Shown here piece after piece: positions 32,497 to 45,800 of a DNA stretch of 64,000 bases. The stretch is from the NCBI GenBank assembly GCA_028455995.1, contig JABELC010000008.1, positions 867,501 through 931,500 of the forward strand, read 5' to 3'. This stretch comes from Scleromitrula shiraiana (Eukaryota > Ascomycota > Leotiomycetes > Helotiales > Sclerotiniaceae). A program made the translations under genes and the position numbers. Every line of letters starts with the position of its first letter. The stretch's first letter is position 1. The notes under the pieces are model-generated. The model ran no database searches. It was not told where the DNA came from and was given only the letters and a program-made list of their open reading frames with translations.

Positions 32497-35400
32497 GGGC
32501 TGGGATCAACTCTAGAGGTGACTTGTTTATTATTTGGAGTGGAGTTTCGTACGGTATTAGTGGTGGATGGAATACATCTTGCTGGGTTAGATGAAACAAG
32601 ATGAAATGAATAACTGAAGTTACTGGGTAAAGTCTACTCAAATAGGAACTATGTGGCATTTTTTGAGAATGGAGAAGCGGAAGTATGATATCAGTAAGTG
32701 GTGGGGGGGAAAGATAGATGATGTTAGACTGGTTGCGGATATGGATATTGGAAGACTGGCTAATGCCAGATTAAGGATGAATGTGCTGGAAACGTTTCCC
32801 AGATAGCATCTTATGTATCGATAGGTATTACCTCTCCTGTGAACTTGACAGAAAGTAGCATAGCAGAAGCCCAACTTGAGCTTCCTGAACTGAAGCTATA
32901 TCAAACCATCTCATCGATATGTATATACAGAAGTAACCATTCTGGTACAAGAAAAAATGAAACAAAAAGAGACAATATAATATGGGATACTAATCCGAGA
33001 TAGCCAAACCAACTCAACTCAACCTGCCAAAGCAAACCTGACACAATATACCCATTCTTTCTAGAGATATGTACTACAGATAGATCCCGGTACATATACC
33101 CACCGCCAAACAAATTTCTATCAGTATCAAACCAATATCAGATCATACACCAAGACCTCGCTCAGAAGTAACCAATGAACTCCTTGAGCTCACGCAGGTC
33201 CACATCACATATCCACGTATTCAAGTTTCGTATCAGTCAGGCACATGAATGAGGCTGTGTAGACTTTCACACTCCACTCCACCACTCCACAATATAGTAT
33301 CAACCGTCTGGGCGAAAGCGTGGGTCCATCTAACTCCAAGCAATCCAATTTTCCACATCAATGGCAAGCCAAGCCAGCCCAGGTGTAATATCACCCCAGC
33401 CCAACTCGACCTAATCTCGTCGTGTCTGACGTGGTAATTTCATCTCATTTCATCTCGTTTTCGTTTTAAAGTTGGACATAACATAACACGCATAGCTGTC
33501 AAAATGAAAGTTTCGCCTCGGAAACGTGGAGCAAAAGTTAAACTTAAAACTTAAACTCAAATCTGAAACTTAATATCCCCTACGATACGATACAATACGA
33601 TAGACATAATAATGAGAGTATTAAAGTGGCTGAGGAACTCAAATTTCAAACTTCTCTTGCCCCCTTTTGTTATACCAAGGGAAAGGGAAGAGTAGAGAAG
33701 AGAAGCTTGGGAGAAATAGGGCCTCAGCCACACTCTTGCGCGTAGACTATAGATTAGAGAGAGTAGACTTGACTTGACTTGATCGTTTGCCTGTAATAAA
33801 TTAGATGGAAGATTAATCACTGTAGTCTCTTAGATATCCCACGCTATGCTATGCCACGCCATCAATATGCTGCTAAGCGTCCACATTAACACCTGTACAC
33901 CTTTTATCTACCGTATAATCTCAACAAACTGACCAGTTCTGATGGAGCTTAGCAGGGTCCCTCCCGTCGCTAACCATACCCAAAACAGCAAAAAAGTTCC
34001 AGTTTTTAAACTTTATAACGAAGTAAAATATATCCACTTTATCGATCTTTCCAATCAGATTTTCAGAGTTCGGCGGATATGCTATGCTGAATTGAGCTTA
34101 GGTGAGCCTCTGTTTGTTGAGATTATACAGTATCTAACCATCTAGCTAGCTACTATGTAGTTAGATTAGCAAATAAACAAACAAACAAACAAGCAAGCAG
34201 GTATCAGATAACAAAAAAAAAATTAATCTAACGGTGGTGGCTATGCAAATACCAAGCTCCGCACATTATCTACACGGACATACCTAGGCAAGTATCCATA
34301 GTAGCGGAGTTGAAGCTGTATGGGGATGGAGATATGATATGATGTGATATGATATCAAAAATCAAGAATCAAGATATGCACCTGTATGCATTCATTCACA
34401 GTGTGATTTACTTAATCTCGTGTATCCATATCCATATCCATATCCATATCTATAGCTAATAAATTCTATCGATGACCCAAACAGCGACCTATATTACATA
34501 AGTCTCTTGCAAGGAATCTAATAAGTATTAGGTTAAGGTACCCGAGAATGAGAGAGGCGAGATTTATGGTCTCGGGGGGGGGGGGGGGGTAATCATAGAT
34601 AGCAGATATCTAATCCAGATGCATTTACCCAGTCCACGGGTAGTAAAACACAGGACAGCACAGGACAGCACAGCCTTCTCCTCGGTGCTGAAAATCTCCA
34701 GATTTCTTTGTGATACCACTGTGTGATATTCCCGTTCAAGTATTTATTGTATTAGAGTGATTTCGCACAAAAAAAAAAAAAAAAAAAAGCACAGACAATA
34801 AAATGATTAGGATCCATACAGCTCAATTGAGTTAGGATTAAACTTTAAATAAAACCTAACCTAATTCAGTAGTATTAAAGATGAAGAAAAATTGAGGTGT
34901 TTTAATATTATCATGTGATTACATGATCACATCTCACTCCACCTAGAGCTTCAACATATAGATTTTTAAAAAATCGACGTTGAATCAAGAATGGATCTAA
35001 TAACTCGATTCAACATTGCAATCCTCTTGCAATCCCTCTTGCAACCCACTTGCAATAATAATAATAATGTATTGCAAGTCAACTACAAAGTTAACCACTC
35101 CTCCGTGGTGGATCTCATTTCTTTACCTAAAATGGTTAAACCATATCCACATTATTATTCTGTATTTTCTTGCGAAAATCCCTCGATTTGCATAGAGTAA
35201 CTAAATAAATATGTACTATGTACTAAGTACTAAGTACTACCGATCGGCGATAAGAATATTGGCGATAAGGATATTAACCGATAAGGTCTGTGCATTGCAT
35301 GCATGCATGTATGTATGTATGTATGTATGTATGTATGCATGATAAAGGGAAGAAAAAAAGAAAAGGGGGACACAAAATTGTGCAGATACATGGGGGTGCT

Positions 35401-35569
35401 GCGCCCCTTATTTAGTTTTGTTGGGTGTGATACCCGACCCGCGGCTATGAGGGGTACAGATTGATATGCAGGTGCTGTAGAGATGGATGTGAAGGTTTGG
35501 TTTTTTTTTTTTTTTTTGTTTGCCTCTTAAGATGCCTTGTACGCCTTGCCTTGTACGCCTTGTACGCCT
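32497..35569. other. Gene-poor AT-rich region
   Basis: No supported gene; all open frames are short and featureless. It contains a CAAA run at 34173-34190, a CCATAT hexamer run (34425-34451), a G16 run (34574-34589), an A20 run (34769-34788) and a TATG tetramer run (about 35300-35338). The homopolymers look like neutral slippage sites. Confidence 0.6.
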
Positions 35570-35570
35570 T

Positions 35571-35717
35571 ATTATATTATATTATATTATATTATATTAT
35601 ATTATATTATATTATATTATATTATATTATATTATATTATATTATATTATATTATATTATATTATATTATATTATATTATATTATATTATATTATATTAT
35701 ATTATATTATATTATAT
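35571..35717. repeat. (ATTAT)n microsatellite, about 29 copies
   Basis: About 147 bp of essentially perfect ATTAT pentamers. It is preceded by a TTGTACGCC repeat (35538-35570). Open frames through it on the plus strand are translated repeat (YYIIL units), not genes. Confidence 0.97.
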
Positions 35718-37146
35718 GTCTTTCCGTAGAACTATCCTTTGATAACTTAATTAAGCGACAGATGGGCTATATGTGGAAGCACTGTTTAATTTTATTTACC
35801 TGCCTTTTGTTTTTTGTTTCGCTTTGTTTCTTTTTTACTTCCTTCCATGTTTTGAGGGGATATCTTGGGTCTTGGAAAATATGCGTTGTTGATATTGATA
35901 TTGGTATTCACATTCACATTTTCACATTTTTCACATTTTGGAAGGTGATGAATCGAGTTCTGCTGAGAGGGATGGATGATTGATTGGCTGAGAGATCGAT
36001 AGGCCAAGCAGAGTGAGCAGAGCCAAGCGGGGCATTGCTCTGGGCGACAAAGACCAGGAATGTGTTTTGTGTTTTTATAGGGTACCAAGGAATAGGAAAA
36101 GAGAATACCGACATGTCAGTGTGAATGAAGTGGTGAGATGAATAGCGCTTGATGAAGCAGGAAAGGGAAATCTTGGTAGTGAGTATTAGTATTGGTTTTG
36201 GTATTGATAATTGTATGTATGGAGTGATTGTGAAGCGAGAATATTGAAGGAGCGAGTTTTGGTACATGGGATGGAAAGGCAGGGGTAATTGTATTTCGAT
36301 GTATCTCATCCAATAAATTATCATTATCAGTTCAACAATCCATCCATCCATCCATCCATCTAATAATCAAATGAGCCAGCCTTCTCAAAGAGATGTAGTA
36401 ATATTGCCGTGTCCCTTCCGAAACTCGAAACTAACTCCATTCATGCAAGAAAAAGGAACAAAAACATCGAAACGAAAAAGCTGCCCCAGGTTTAGTAAAT
36501 TCCCCGATTTGTCTGACATCTTAAGTGCCCTTTTTTACATATCTGTAACGTGGAGTTATGTAGTTGGAAATACCGGGTTGATCGTTGATACGCAAATGTA
36601 TGTATATGATTGATTTGATGATAGCCGAAAGATTATCTACGATGTAGGCAGGGTAGTATTTTTGCTGTATGGTAACGACGATAATTCTCGATGATACACC
36701 CGACAGTTGGGAAACGGAAGTTGGGAGATGGATGATGGTATGATAAAACGAGGCTTGTGATGGATGGATGGATGGATGATCTGATAATTAAAAATGATCC
36801 GATCACTGGTGGATGTAGTGTTTAAATACCTCATTTTATTGATTGGTTGGTAGTTAGTATACGGGAAGTATTTAGATGCAAGTAACCATTGATCATACAG
36901 TAAGTACATGGATAGATTATCATCCAATGGTAGATATTAGTATATCGCATGGTCCGTAGTTCTGTTATACTAGTTTCCATGGGTTTGATGGACTTTTTAA
37001 TATGGATTGTACCCGAGAAAGGCTTAAACTTCTTTTTGAAAGGATGAGTTAGGTCAAATTTGTTCTAGAATATTTTGAAGGAAGGTTCGAATAATATTAA
37101 TGATTTGATTGAATATTTTATATTATAGGAAGTTTGTAGTTAATCA

Positions 37147-37238
37147 AATCTATAATCTATAATCTATAATCTATAATCTATAATCTATAATCTATAATCT
37201 ATAATCTATAATCTATAATCTATAATCTATAATCTATA
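37147..37238. repeat. Heptamer tandem repeat (AATCTAT)n
   Basis: About 13 near-perfect 7-bp copies. Confidence 0.95.
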
Positions 37239-37564
37239 CCTATATACTAAAGTATTTGAATGAATAAAAACATGGATATGTTATATTTGAATAATCATGT
37301 TCCTATACACAAAAAAATCATGCAGGAAAGCTGGAGAAAGCTGGAGAAAGCTGGAGAGAATAATATAATAATAATAAATTCATTTCAACTTCTTGGTATT
37401 CTTCCAAAGTTGGTTTAAATTTGCTTGGCTTACTTCTAATCATTTTAGTACATATAACTTTAATAGAAATGTTTTCATTCATTGATTTGATTGAATGATT
37501 GATTGAATGATTGATTGATTGATTGATTGATTATATAATATCTAATTATTCTAACTTCTTCCAT

Positions 37565-37673
37565 TATCATCATCATCATCATCTTCTTCTTCTTCTTCTT
37601 CTTCTTCTTCTTCTTCTTCTTCTTCTTCTTCTTCTGGTTCTTCTTCTTCTTCATCTTCTTCTTCTTCTTCTTC
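37565..37673. repeat. (CTT/TCT)n trinucleotide repeat
   Basis: About 35 triplets with a few TCA and TGG interruptions. It is all-pyrimidine on the plus strand for most of its length, so it could form triplex DNA. Confidence 0.93.
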
Positions 37674-38270
37674 TCACCGTAGTCTTTTCACTTCAATATT
37701 ATATATCTTCATCCTTCTCTTCCCCCTTAGTAAGTAAAATATCATCAAAGTCTAGATTTCATCCGGCCCGCATTTTTGTTTATAGTAAAGGATCCGAGTC
37801 ATTGGATTGGATGTTTATACATTGCCGTATTATTATTATTTGTTCCAATGTATAAACACTGCCTCAATCTGCATGTCTTGGCACAAAAAAGGGAAAACTC
37901 TTTTTTTTTCTTCTTCTTTCTTTTTCCTTTCTTTTTCCCTTGTTTATGGATATTATGACCCTTAGCTTGGTTCTATCATACTATTATACCATAATACTAT
38001 ATTATTCATATCAGGAAAGTTGTACCTGTATGGTTTGTTGTGTGGTTCAACAACACAACACATAATTACATCCTTACAACAACAAATCTTCTTTCCACAC
38101 CACAAACAATTCCCTCAACTCCCATCTTGATTTGAGAGTATTGAAGAAATTCTATCATCATCACCAAAAAAAAAAAGGAAGAGTTGATACCTCTTTTTCT
38201 CTCTTTCTCTTTCTCTCCCTCTTTCTCTCTCATTATTCCAAAATTAATTCAAATCAATCAAGTTTTCTTT

Positions 38271-38336
38271 CTATCAAAAACTTCCTATCAAAGACTTCCT
38301 ATCAAAAACTTCCCATCAAAAACTTCCCATCAAAAA
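38271..38336. repeat. 14-bp minisatellite
   Basis: Four and a half copies of a unit like CTATCAAAAACTTC with single-base variants, upstream of the PMC1 gene. Confidence 0.85.
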
Positions 38337-38854
38337 GAAAGAAGAACAGAAGAGAAATTTCCCTTATTATTGAAAATAAAAATAAAAGGTTGATTTATTA
38401 TCCACGCGGATGGAGCTGGACTACTAAATCCCTTTAAACTTTTAACCATTTGCATTGCGCCTTCCTTCCAAGAGCCTCTAAGTCAATTGATTGCCAACCA
38501 AAAAAAGGGTTCTCAGTCCGCCTTCAACAAATATTAGAAAGGAGTATGTGTTAGCTGTTCGAGGGGCAACTTATTAGTTCTGGTGAGCTATTCTTCGTTG
38601 TTTCTAAACAACAAATTCTTAACTCTTTACTCAACAATATCAACAATAACATCGCCTCCATTACTCGAACTTCAATTTTTTGGATACTGTTTATCGAACT
38701 TTCGAGTATCCATTATAAACTAGTTAAACTTTCAGTCCCCATAGGAATTTGGTTCGCCTCTTCGATCAAAAATCTTGACAACTTGATTGTGACAAGCTTG
38801 AGACCTTGGCTTATATATTATATCCCTAGGTCCTTGGTAGTCAATATTGCTCAA

Positions 38855-38863
38855 CACAGCCAC
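38855..38863 (-). promoter_or_regulatory. Calcineurin-response (Crz1/CrzA) type site
   Basis: On the minus strand it reads GTGGCTGTG. This fits the Crz1/CrzA-type core GTGGCTG and the consensus reported for Aspergillus CrzA, as I recall it. It lies 116-124 bases upstream of the ATG of a Ca2+-ATPase, the classic calcineurin-Crz1 target class. A single site; binding is inferred. Confidence 0.4.
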
Positions 38864-38978
38864 CCCTATTCGATGCCTTGAGATTTGATCATCAGCTATC
38901 ACAAGAAAGCCAAGGCTCTGCGCCTCGGGCAGTGCTCTGACGAAACAACAGAGACTACGAAACAGCTTCAAGTTAGAC

Positions 38979-41900
38979 ATGGCGGACGCATCATCATCGG
39001 CCTCGGGCTCAGGGGCGAGACGGCAAAGGGCGTAAGTAATTCCTATAATAAAATCACTCCCATGTCAACAAGGCTGGGTTCTAACTTGAGAATAGTCCTA
39101 CGATAACAATCGATACTTCAGCTGTTAGTAATATAAGTCCACCTCAAGATATGGATAACGACGCTGTTGCTTTGAGGGCTTTATCTAATTCTCCTTCGAC
39201 TTTACAGGGCGAGCCGATTAGCCCTGCGACATACGATGGAGCGTCAAATCCACCTCGGGGACATCGCTCGAATCAAGCAAGTCGATCGTCGGTACCGGAG
39301 TTGAGAGGAACTACATCTTTCGATAGTAGGGACAGTAGACCGACATCACCACATAACATTTCTTCACCGGTATCGAGAGGAGATGGGTTTCTTTCCGTTC
39401 CTGGACTTCGATCTCGTCAAAACTCTATTGGATCTGACGATGGAAATCATTCAAGTACGAATTATAGTGGGGATACATACGCTGGAAATTCCGCAGTAGA
39501 TAAGGATAGGAATTTGGGTGGAAATAATGATATAATGAACGATCCAGATGCACTTAAGCCAGATTTGGGAACGGAAGAGGATTTTGAAACGGAAAATAAC
39601 AATTTTGCATTTTCCCAAGGACAACTCAATAAATTGGCCAATGGAAAGAATTTGTCAGCATTCTATGCTCTTGGCGGTCTGGCAGGTATGGAGAAAGGAT
39701 TACGGACCGATAGACGGAGTGGTTTGAGTGTGGATGAACAGCATCTTGATGGGACTATATCCTTCGAGGAAGCAAAATCTGCTGCATCAAGAGACTCGCC
39801 TGTTTTAAGTGAAGATTCGAAGACATCGAAAACACCTATTGCAAGAGTATCTTCAAGACCATCCACAACTGCTGGCCATGTACAGTCACATTCACAAGCA
39901 CAGGGCGCGTTTTCTGACAGAATACGCATCTTCAAAGATAATCGATTACCCGAGAAAAAAGGAAAGAGTCTCCTGCAGTTGATGTGGATTACTTACAACG
40001 ATAAGGTTTTGATACTGCTATCCATAGCAGCTGCGATTTCTCTGGCTGTCGGACTATATCAAACTTTCGGAACGCAACACGACTCTGAACATCCTCCTAT
40101 TGAATGGGTGGAAGGTGTGGCAATTATTGTGGCAATTTTGGTTGTGGTGATTGTAGGATCTTTGAATGATTATCAAAAGGAACGCCAATTCGTCAAATTG
40201 AACAAGAGAAAAGAGGATCGAAATGTCAATGTGATTAGGTCTGGTAAAACTGTGGAAATCTCGGTTTTCGATGTTTTGGTTGGAGATGTTATGCATTTAG
40301 AACCCGGAGATATGATACCCGTGGATGGAATTTTCATTGAAGGTCACAACGTAATCTGCAACGAATCCTCGGTTACTGGAGAGTCTGACCTTCTACGCAA
40401 ACGTCCAGCCGACGATGTTTATGCAGCAATTGAGAATCAAGAGAGTATGCGGAAGATGGATCCATTCATATTGTCTGGAGCGCAGGTCAATGAAGGAGTA
40501 GGAACTTTCTTGGTCACTGCGACGGGAGTAAATTCTGTTTATGGCAAGACTTTGGTTTCCTTACGAGAGGATCCCGAATCTACACCTCTACAATCGAAGT
40601 TGAACACACTGGCCGAGTATATCGCAAAACTTGGTGGAGCTGCTGGTCTTCTCCTTTTCATCGTTTTGTTTATTGAATTCTTGGTCCGTTTACCTCACAA
40701 TCACGATTCTCCGACTGAGAAAGGTCAAGCATTCCTTAATATCTTTATCGTCACAGTAACTATCATTGTAGTTGCTGTTCCGGAAGGTTTACCGCTTGCT
40801 GTCACATTGGCCTTGGCTTTTGCTACTACGCGTATGTTAAAAGACAACAATCTGGTTAGACATCTTAAAGCTTGTGAAGTTATGGGAAATGCCACCACTA
40901 TTTGCTCCGACAAGACTGGTACATTGACGCAAAATAAAATGTTAGTGGTTGCGGGTACATTGGGAACTAGCTCTCGATTTGGCGGCGTTACAGAAACGTC
41001 AGGAAAAGAGCCCTCACTTAAGGGCAAACAACCAGAAACCCGAGATCCGGGGAACATATCTGCTAGGGAAGTTGTTGCTACTTTGAATACCAGCGTTAAG
41101 GAATTAATGAAGGACTCGATTGTTTTGAATTCAACGGCCTTTGAGGGTGAACTTGATGGCGAGCAGAGCTTCATTGGCTCCAAGACAGAAACTGCACTTC
41201 TACTATTTGCACGAGAACACTTGGGTATCGGACCACTTGATCAAGAACGCTCTAACGCTACCGTTGTCCAACTTTTTCCATTTGATTCAAATCGAAAATG
41301 TATGGGTGTAGTTGTTCAACTTAACAATGGCAAGTATAGACTCTACGTCAAAGGTGCTTCCGAAATTCTCCTCGAAAAATGTACAAGTATTATTCGCGAT
41401 CCCACCAAGGATATCAGCAGCATTGACATGACCGACGAGAACCGCGAGACTTTGACCTCTCTGATCGATAATTACGCTTCGCGCTCTTTACGTACAATCT
41501 CACTGATTTACAAAGACTTTGATATGTGGCCTGCAAAGGGTGCACGTCTGATTGAAGGCGAGAAGACCCAAGTTGTATTTGATGATATCTTCAAGAACAT
41601 GATATTATTAGTTATTGTGGGTATTCAAGATCCACTTCGTGAGGGTGTCCCGGAGGCTGTCCGCAAATGCCAGAACGCTGGTGTTGTTGTTCGCATGGTT
41701 ACTGGAGATAATATGGTCACCGCCAAAGCTATTGCTCAAGAGTGTGGTATCTATACACCTGGAGGTGTCATTATGGAAGGTCCAGCTTTCCGTAATTTGA
41801 GCGCATCCAAAAAGGAACAGATAATCCCACGTCTACAAGTCCTTGCACGATCCAGTCCCAAGGACAAGGAAGATTTGGTAAAGGCGCTCAAGAAACTCGG

Positions 41901-43421
41901 AGAAACTGTTGCTGTTACTGGTGATGGTACCAACGATGCACCTGCATTGAAAAAGGCTGATGTCGGCTTTTCTATGGGAATTGCCGGTACTGAAGTCGCA
42001 AAAGAAGCTTCCGCCATTATCTTGATGGACGACAACTTTACTTCGATCGTTAAAGCTATGATGTGGGGACGAGCAGTTAATGATGCAGTGAAGAAGTTCT
42101 TGCAATTTCAACTTACTGTCAACATCACCGCTGTTCTCTTAACCTTTATTTCTGCCGTTTCTAGTGACAAGGAAGAATCTGTTCTTACTGCTGTGCAATT
42201 GTTGTGGGTCAATCTTATTATGGATACCATGGCAGCTCTTGCATTGGCGACCGATCCACCTACCCTAAGTATACTCGACCGAAAACCAGATCCTAAATCA
42301 GCGCCTCTTATCACCATGACCATGTGGAAGATGATTATTGGTCAGGCAATTTATCAATTAGCCATCACTTTACTCCTTTACTTTGGTGCAGAGACCATTT
42401 TATCTTATCAATCCCCACGCGAGATCGCCCAAGTTCCAACACTTGTCTTCAACACATTCGTATGGATGCAAATATTTAATCAATGGAAGTAAGTAATTCT
42501 TAAATCTGAACGTTTAGATAATTATTAACGTATCGTAGCAATCGCCGTCTTGACAACAAATTCAACATCTTTGAAGGTGTTACCAAGAATTGGTTCTTCA
42601 TGGGTATCAATGTTGTCATGGTTGGTGGTCAAGTGATGATCATATTTGTTGGTGGTAAAGCTTTCAATGTGGTTCACTTAAACGGAGCTCAATGGGCATA
42701 CTCCATCATTCTAGGATTCCTATCCATACCTGCTGGAGCTTGCATTCGTCTCATTCCAGATGAATTACTTATTTCTTTGATACCCAGCTATCTGAAGAAC
42801 AGACCAAAAGCACCAGAACTTACTATCTCAGATGAAGAAGAACATTTCAGATTCCCTCAACCATTGGCCGATGTTAAAGAAGAATTAACTTTCCTCAAGA
42901 AGTTCAAGGGTGGTCGACTTAACAACTTGAAATTTGCCATTCAACAAACTCGTGACCAAATCATGCCACGATCAAGGAGTGGATCTCGATCAAGAAGTAA
43001 CTCTGTTCCACACACTCCTACCGGCGAAACTCAAGCCGATCCCTTCGGAACAGCAAACCAACCAAACACACCCGAAAACCGCAAACGCGGACGAAGCACC
43101 CGATCTCGATCAAATTCAGCCTTAGGAGCTACAACCGTCATGGCCGGTATCATCGCCGGAAGCGTCGCAGGCTGGTCTCCCATCGAACGAAATTACAACG
43201 ATAATGATATGGGGTTCCCACGCTCAAGAGGCCGATCGGATTTGGAAGCCTCAGATGATATTCAAATCCATCCGGATACGAAACCAGATGATCCGATTAT
43301 TACGAGACATCCGTCGCATCTTGGTGCGCCGCCTTCGCAGATCCCGGAGGTTTCGCCAATTCCGGCGGCGGAGGTGCCAACGCTTAGTATACCGTCTCCC
43401 ATGAGGAAGGCTTCTAAGTAA
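38979..43421 (+). CDS. PMC1: P-type Ca2+-ATPase, PMC1 class (vacuolar)
   Basis: Pumps Ca2+ from cytosol into the vacuole (type IIB ATPase). Exons are 38979-39031, 39096-42488 and 42539-43421, giving 1,442 residues. The short first exon supplies MADASSSASGSGARRQRA, leading into PTITIDTSAVS, common in fungal PMC1. The first 300 residues are Ser-rich and disordered. The pump core follows: phosphatase loop TGESD, membrane helix PEGLPLAVTLALAFAT, phosphorylated Asp623 in SDKTGTLTQNKM, nucleotide-binding KGASE, and hinge VTGDGTNDAPALKKADVGF. About ten membrane helices are expected. C-terminal helices are split by intron 2 at QWN/NRRLDNKFN. The last 150 residues are Arg/Ser-rich (RSRSGSRSRSNS, RGRSTRSRSNS) and may be regulatory. 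A Crz1-type site lies upstream. Identity to class is certain; vacuolar rather than plasma-membrane location is by family analogy. Confidence 0.95.
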
Positions 43422-44075
43422 ATGATTGATTGATTGATTGATAGCGGGCGTTTGAGCAAGCGAGCGAGTTTTTCTTTGGATGTGGGGAATGGGATTGAAA
43501 TAAAATTATATTAAATATTGAGAGAGGGGATTACGGAAAAGAAAGCAGAAGAGAGGAGAGGAGAGGGGATGGGAGGGGAAGTACATAATTATAATCCCAC
43601 TTTCACTCACTCTCATCTTTTACATTACATTATGTTGTATCACTATAATACAATTCAATTCAATTCAATTCAAATGAATACAATACCATACAATACCATA
43701 CAATACCATACATACATACACACAGGCGCGCGCGCGTTTACGTTTACGTTTCTATTTTTCCTTGTCTTTGAGCTGAGCTGAGCTGAGCTGAGTTGAGTTG
43801 AGCATAACATCACGTTGCTTTTTCGCCTCTGGCGGGCGTTTTTAGAGTGTATCCCGGATCGATGGTTGGATGAGGTTATATTATGATGTTAAGAAGCCAG
43901 CTAGCGAGGGGGGGGGGCGTCTTTTGTTTTCTTTTCGACTTTGTTTTATTTTTGACTTTGTTTTATTTTATTTTCTTTTTTTTTCGACTTGTGCAATGGT
44001 ATGTGGATTTGATGTTTATTGCTTTTTAATAAAATACCACTTTGGTTTGGTTTGGTTGGGTTTGGTGTTGGTGTT

Positions 44076-44316
44076 GATGGGATGGGATGGGATGGGATGG
44101 GGGATATTGGGGAAAATAAAATTTTTATGTGTATGGGTATTAATGGATGGATGGATGGATGGGATATGTTGGGATGAAATGAAGTGGTTTGAGATGTAGA
44201 TAGATAGATATTATGGCCTCGCTGGCAGTGTTGAATGAATGGGATGGGATGGGATGGGATGGGATGGGATGGGATTTGTATGATTATGGAGATGGAGATG
44301 GAGATGGAGATGGAGA
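44076..44316 (+). repeat. G-rich (GGGAT)n, (GGAT)n and (GATGGA)n arrays
   Basis: GGGAT pentamers at about 44076-44101 (4-5 copies) and 44238-44275 (7 copies), GGAT at 44143-44162 and GATGGA hexamers at 44286-44316. Four or more GGG runs in a row could form G-quadruplexes on the plus strand. Confidence 0.9.
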
Positions 44317-44344
44317 TACCTTTTAGCGTGCTAGTTTTTTTGTT

Positions 44345-44428
44345 TGTTTGTTGGTTGGTTTGTTGGTTTGTTGGTTGGTTGGTGAGTTGGTGAGTTGGTG
44401 AGTTGGTGAGTTGGTGAGTTGGTGAGTT
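44345..44428. repeat. GTTTGTTG / GAGTTGGT octamer arrays
   Basis: GTTGGTTT-type repeats to 44380, then about six perfect GAGTTGGT octamers to 44428. Confidence 0.9.
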
Positions 44429-45189
44429 AGTAGTAAATGGAATGAAGAAATGGACGAATTGCATGCATGAATTGTATGAAGATGAGTCTTGTTGCGTGAT
44501 GATGATGATTGATGACGATGATGATTGATGGTAATTAATGGTGTAGAAATGCTAGATAATATAATATAATATTGTATATATATATATATATGTATTTTTT
44601 AATCTTTTTTATGTATATGTGTATGTATATGTGTATGTATATGGGTTGAATTTGGTGAGAAATCGGGGGGAGGGAGGGGGGGGAACTCATTGTTTGGATG
44701 GATTGGGTTTAATGGAGTTGGATTGGATTTGGAGAGGAGGTAGGTTGGAAGGAAGGGGGTGGGTGGTTTGGTATGATGGTGTTATATAGTGTGGTGTTGT
44801 ATAGTAGAGAAGGAAAAGGCGAGTGAGGGGGATGGATGAGTAGAGAAATTAGATGAGTAGGTAGGTAGGTAGGTAAGTGGATGATAAATAAAGCAGATAG
44901 ATTAGGCTAGACTAGGCTGGGGTCCAGAAGGAAAAGAATGAAGAGGGGCGGGGAGTAGCGGGGAAGGAGGGGGAGAAGAGAGTAAGGAGGAGAAGGAGAA
45001 GGAGAAGGAGATATAAAATAAGCGATCGAGTTAGTTAGGTATGAATGATCGCATGATTGAATAGCATAGGATGGAACATATAATGTAGAATTCGAATCAG
45101 GATTAAAGAAGATGGATATATCTTATATATAATAGATGTCGATCGTATAAATGTATTTGGATGAATGACGTCTTGTCCCGCTTGCTTGG

Positions 45190-45800
45190 ATAGTAAATAG
45201 ATGGATGGGTTTAATTTAGTAAAAATAATAAAAATGATATATTTACTACTACTAGTACTAGTAGTAGTACTACTATAAAAATTAATAAACTTATTAATAT
45301 CTTACTTATTATAAATATTAGTAGTGATTTAAAAATATAATTACTAATACTATCATGATGGAAAAAAAATAAAATCAGAATCAATGATTATAATAAATTA
45401 GAAAACGAAATAAAAAATTAAATATAATAGAAATTATAAATTTAAAAACTTTTTTATATTAAATTATATAGTATGAAGATATTGAAAAATAAATTACTAC
45501 TAGTACATTTTTATTTTAAATATAAAAATTTAATTCAAAATACTACATGATGTTATTATATTACTAGTAGTACTATCATCATGATATAATTATTTACTAC
45601 TAAGTATAACTAGATAATATCTACTACTAATACTATGTAGTATTTAGTTTTTAGTATATTAAAAATTTAAAACTTTTAAAGATACTCATGAATTCTATAT
45701 CAAACTTAATATTTTAAAAAAAATAATGATTTTAAGAATCATTTAAAATCAATAAAAAAAGAATTTTTGAAAAATTATATAATTGACATATGCCCCGGAA
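45190..45800. other. Very AT-rich island with TACTA/TAGTA motifs
   Basis: About 600 bp that is overwhelmingly A/T and has no open frame. TACTA and TAGTA words recur, including a 26-bp perfect palindrome at 45244-45269. Could be a decayed (RIP-mutated) element or an origin-like/structural region; neither is shown. Confidence 0.7.

Larger units (their letters stand above)
35718..38978. other. Gene-poor region and PMC1 leader
   Basis: No supported gene. Repeats found: ATCC runs (about 36341-36361), the AATCTAT heptamer array, an ATTG/AATG run (37481-37533), the CTT array and a 14-bp minisatellite (some listed separately). From about 38100 on it is CT/CA-rich and probably the PMC1 promoter and leader. 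Confidence 0.55.

Noticed and set aside
35461..35983. Three long plus-strand ORFs of YYIIL repeats
   Set aside because: They are translations of the ATTAT microsatellite; the repeat is open in every frame and there is no other sequence support.
43946..44464. 172-residue minus-strand ORF
   Set aside because: Composed of translated tandem repeats (THQL, ISIS, IPSHP units); no promoter, splice or domain evidence.
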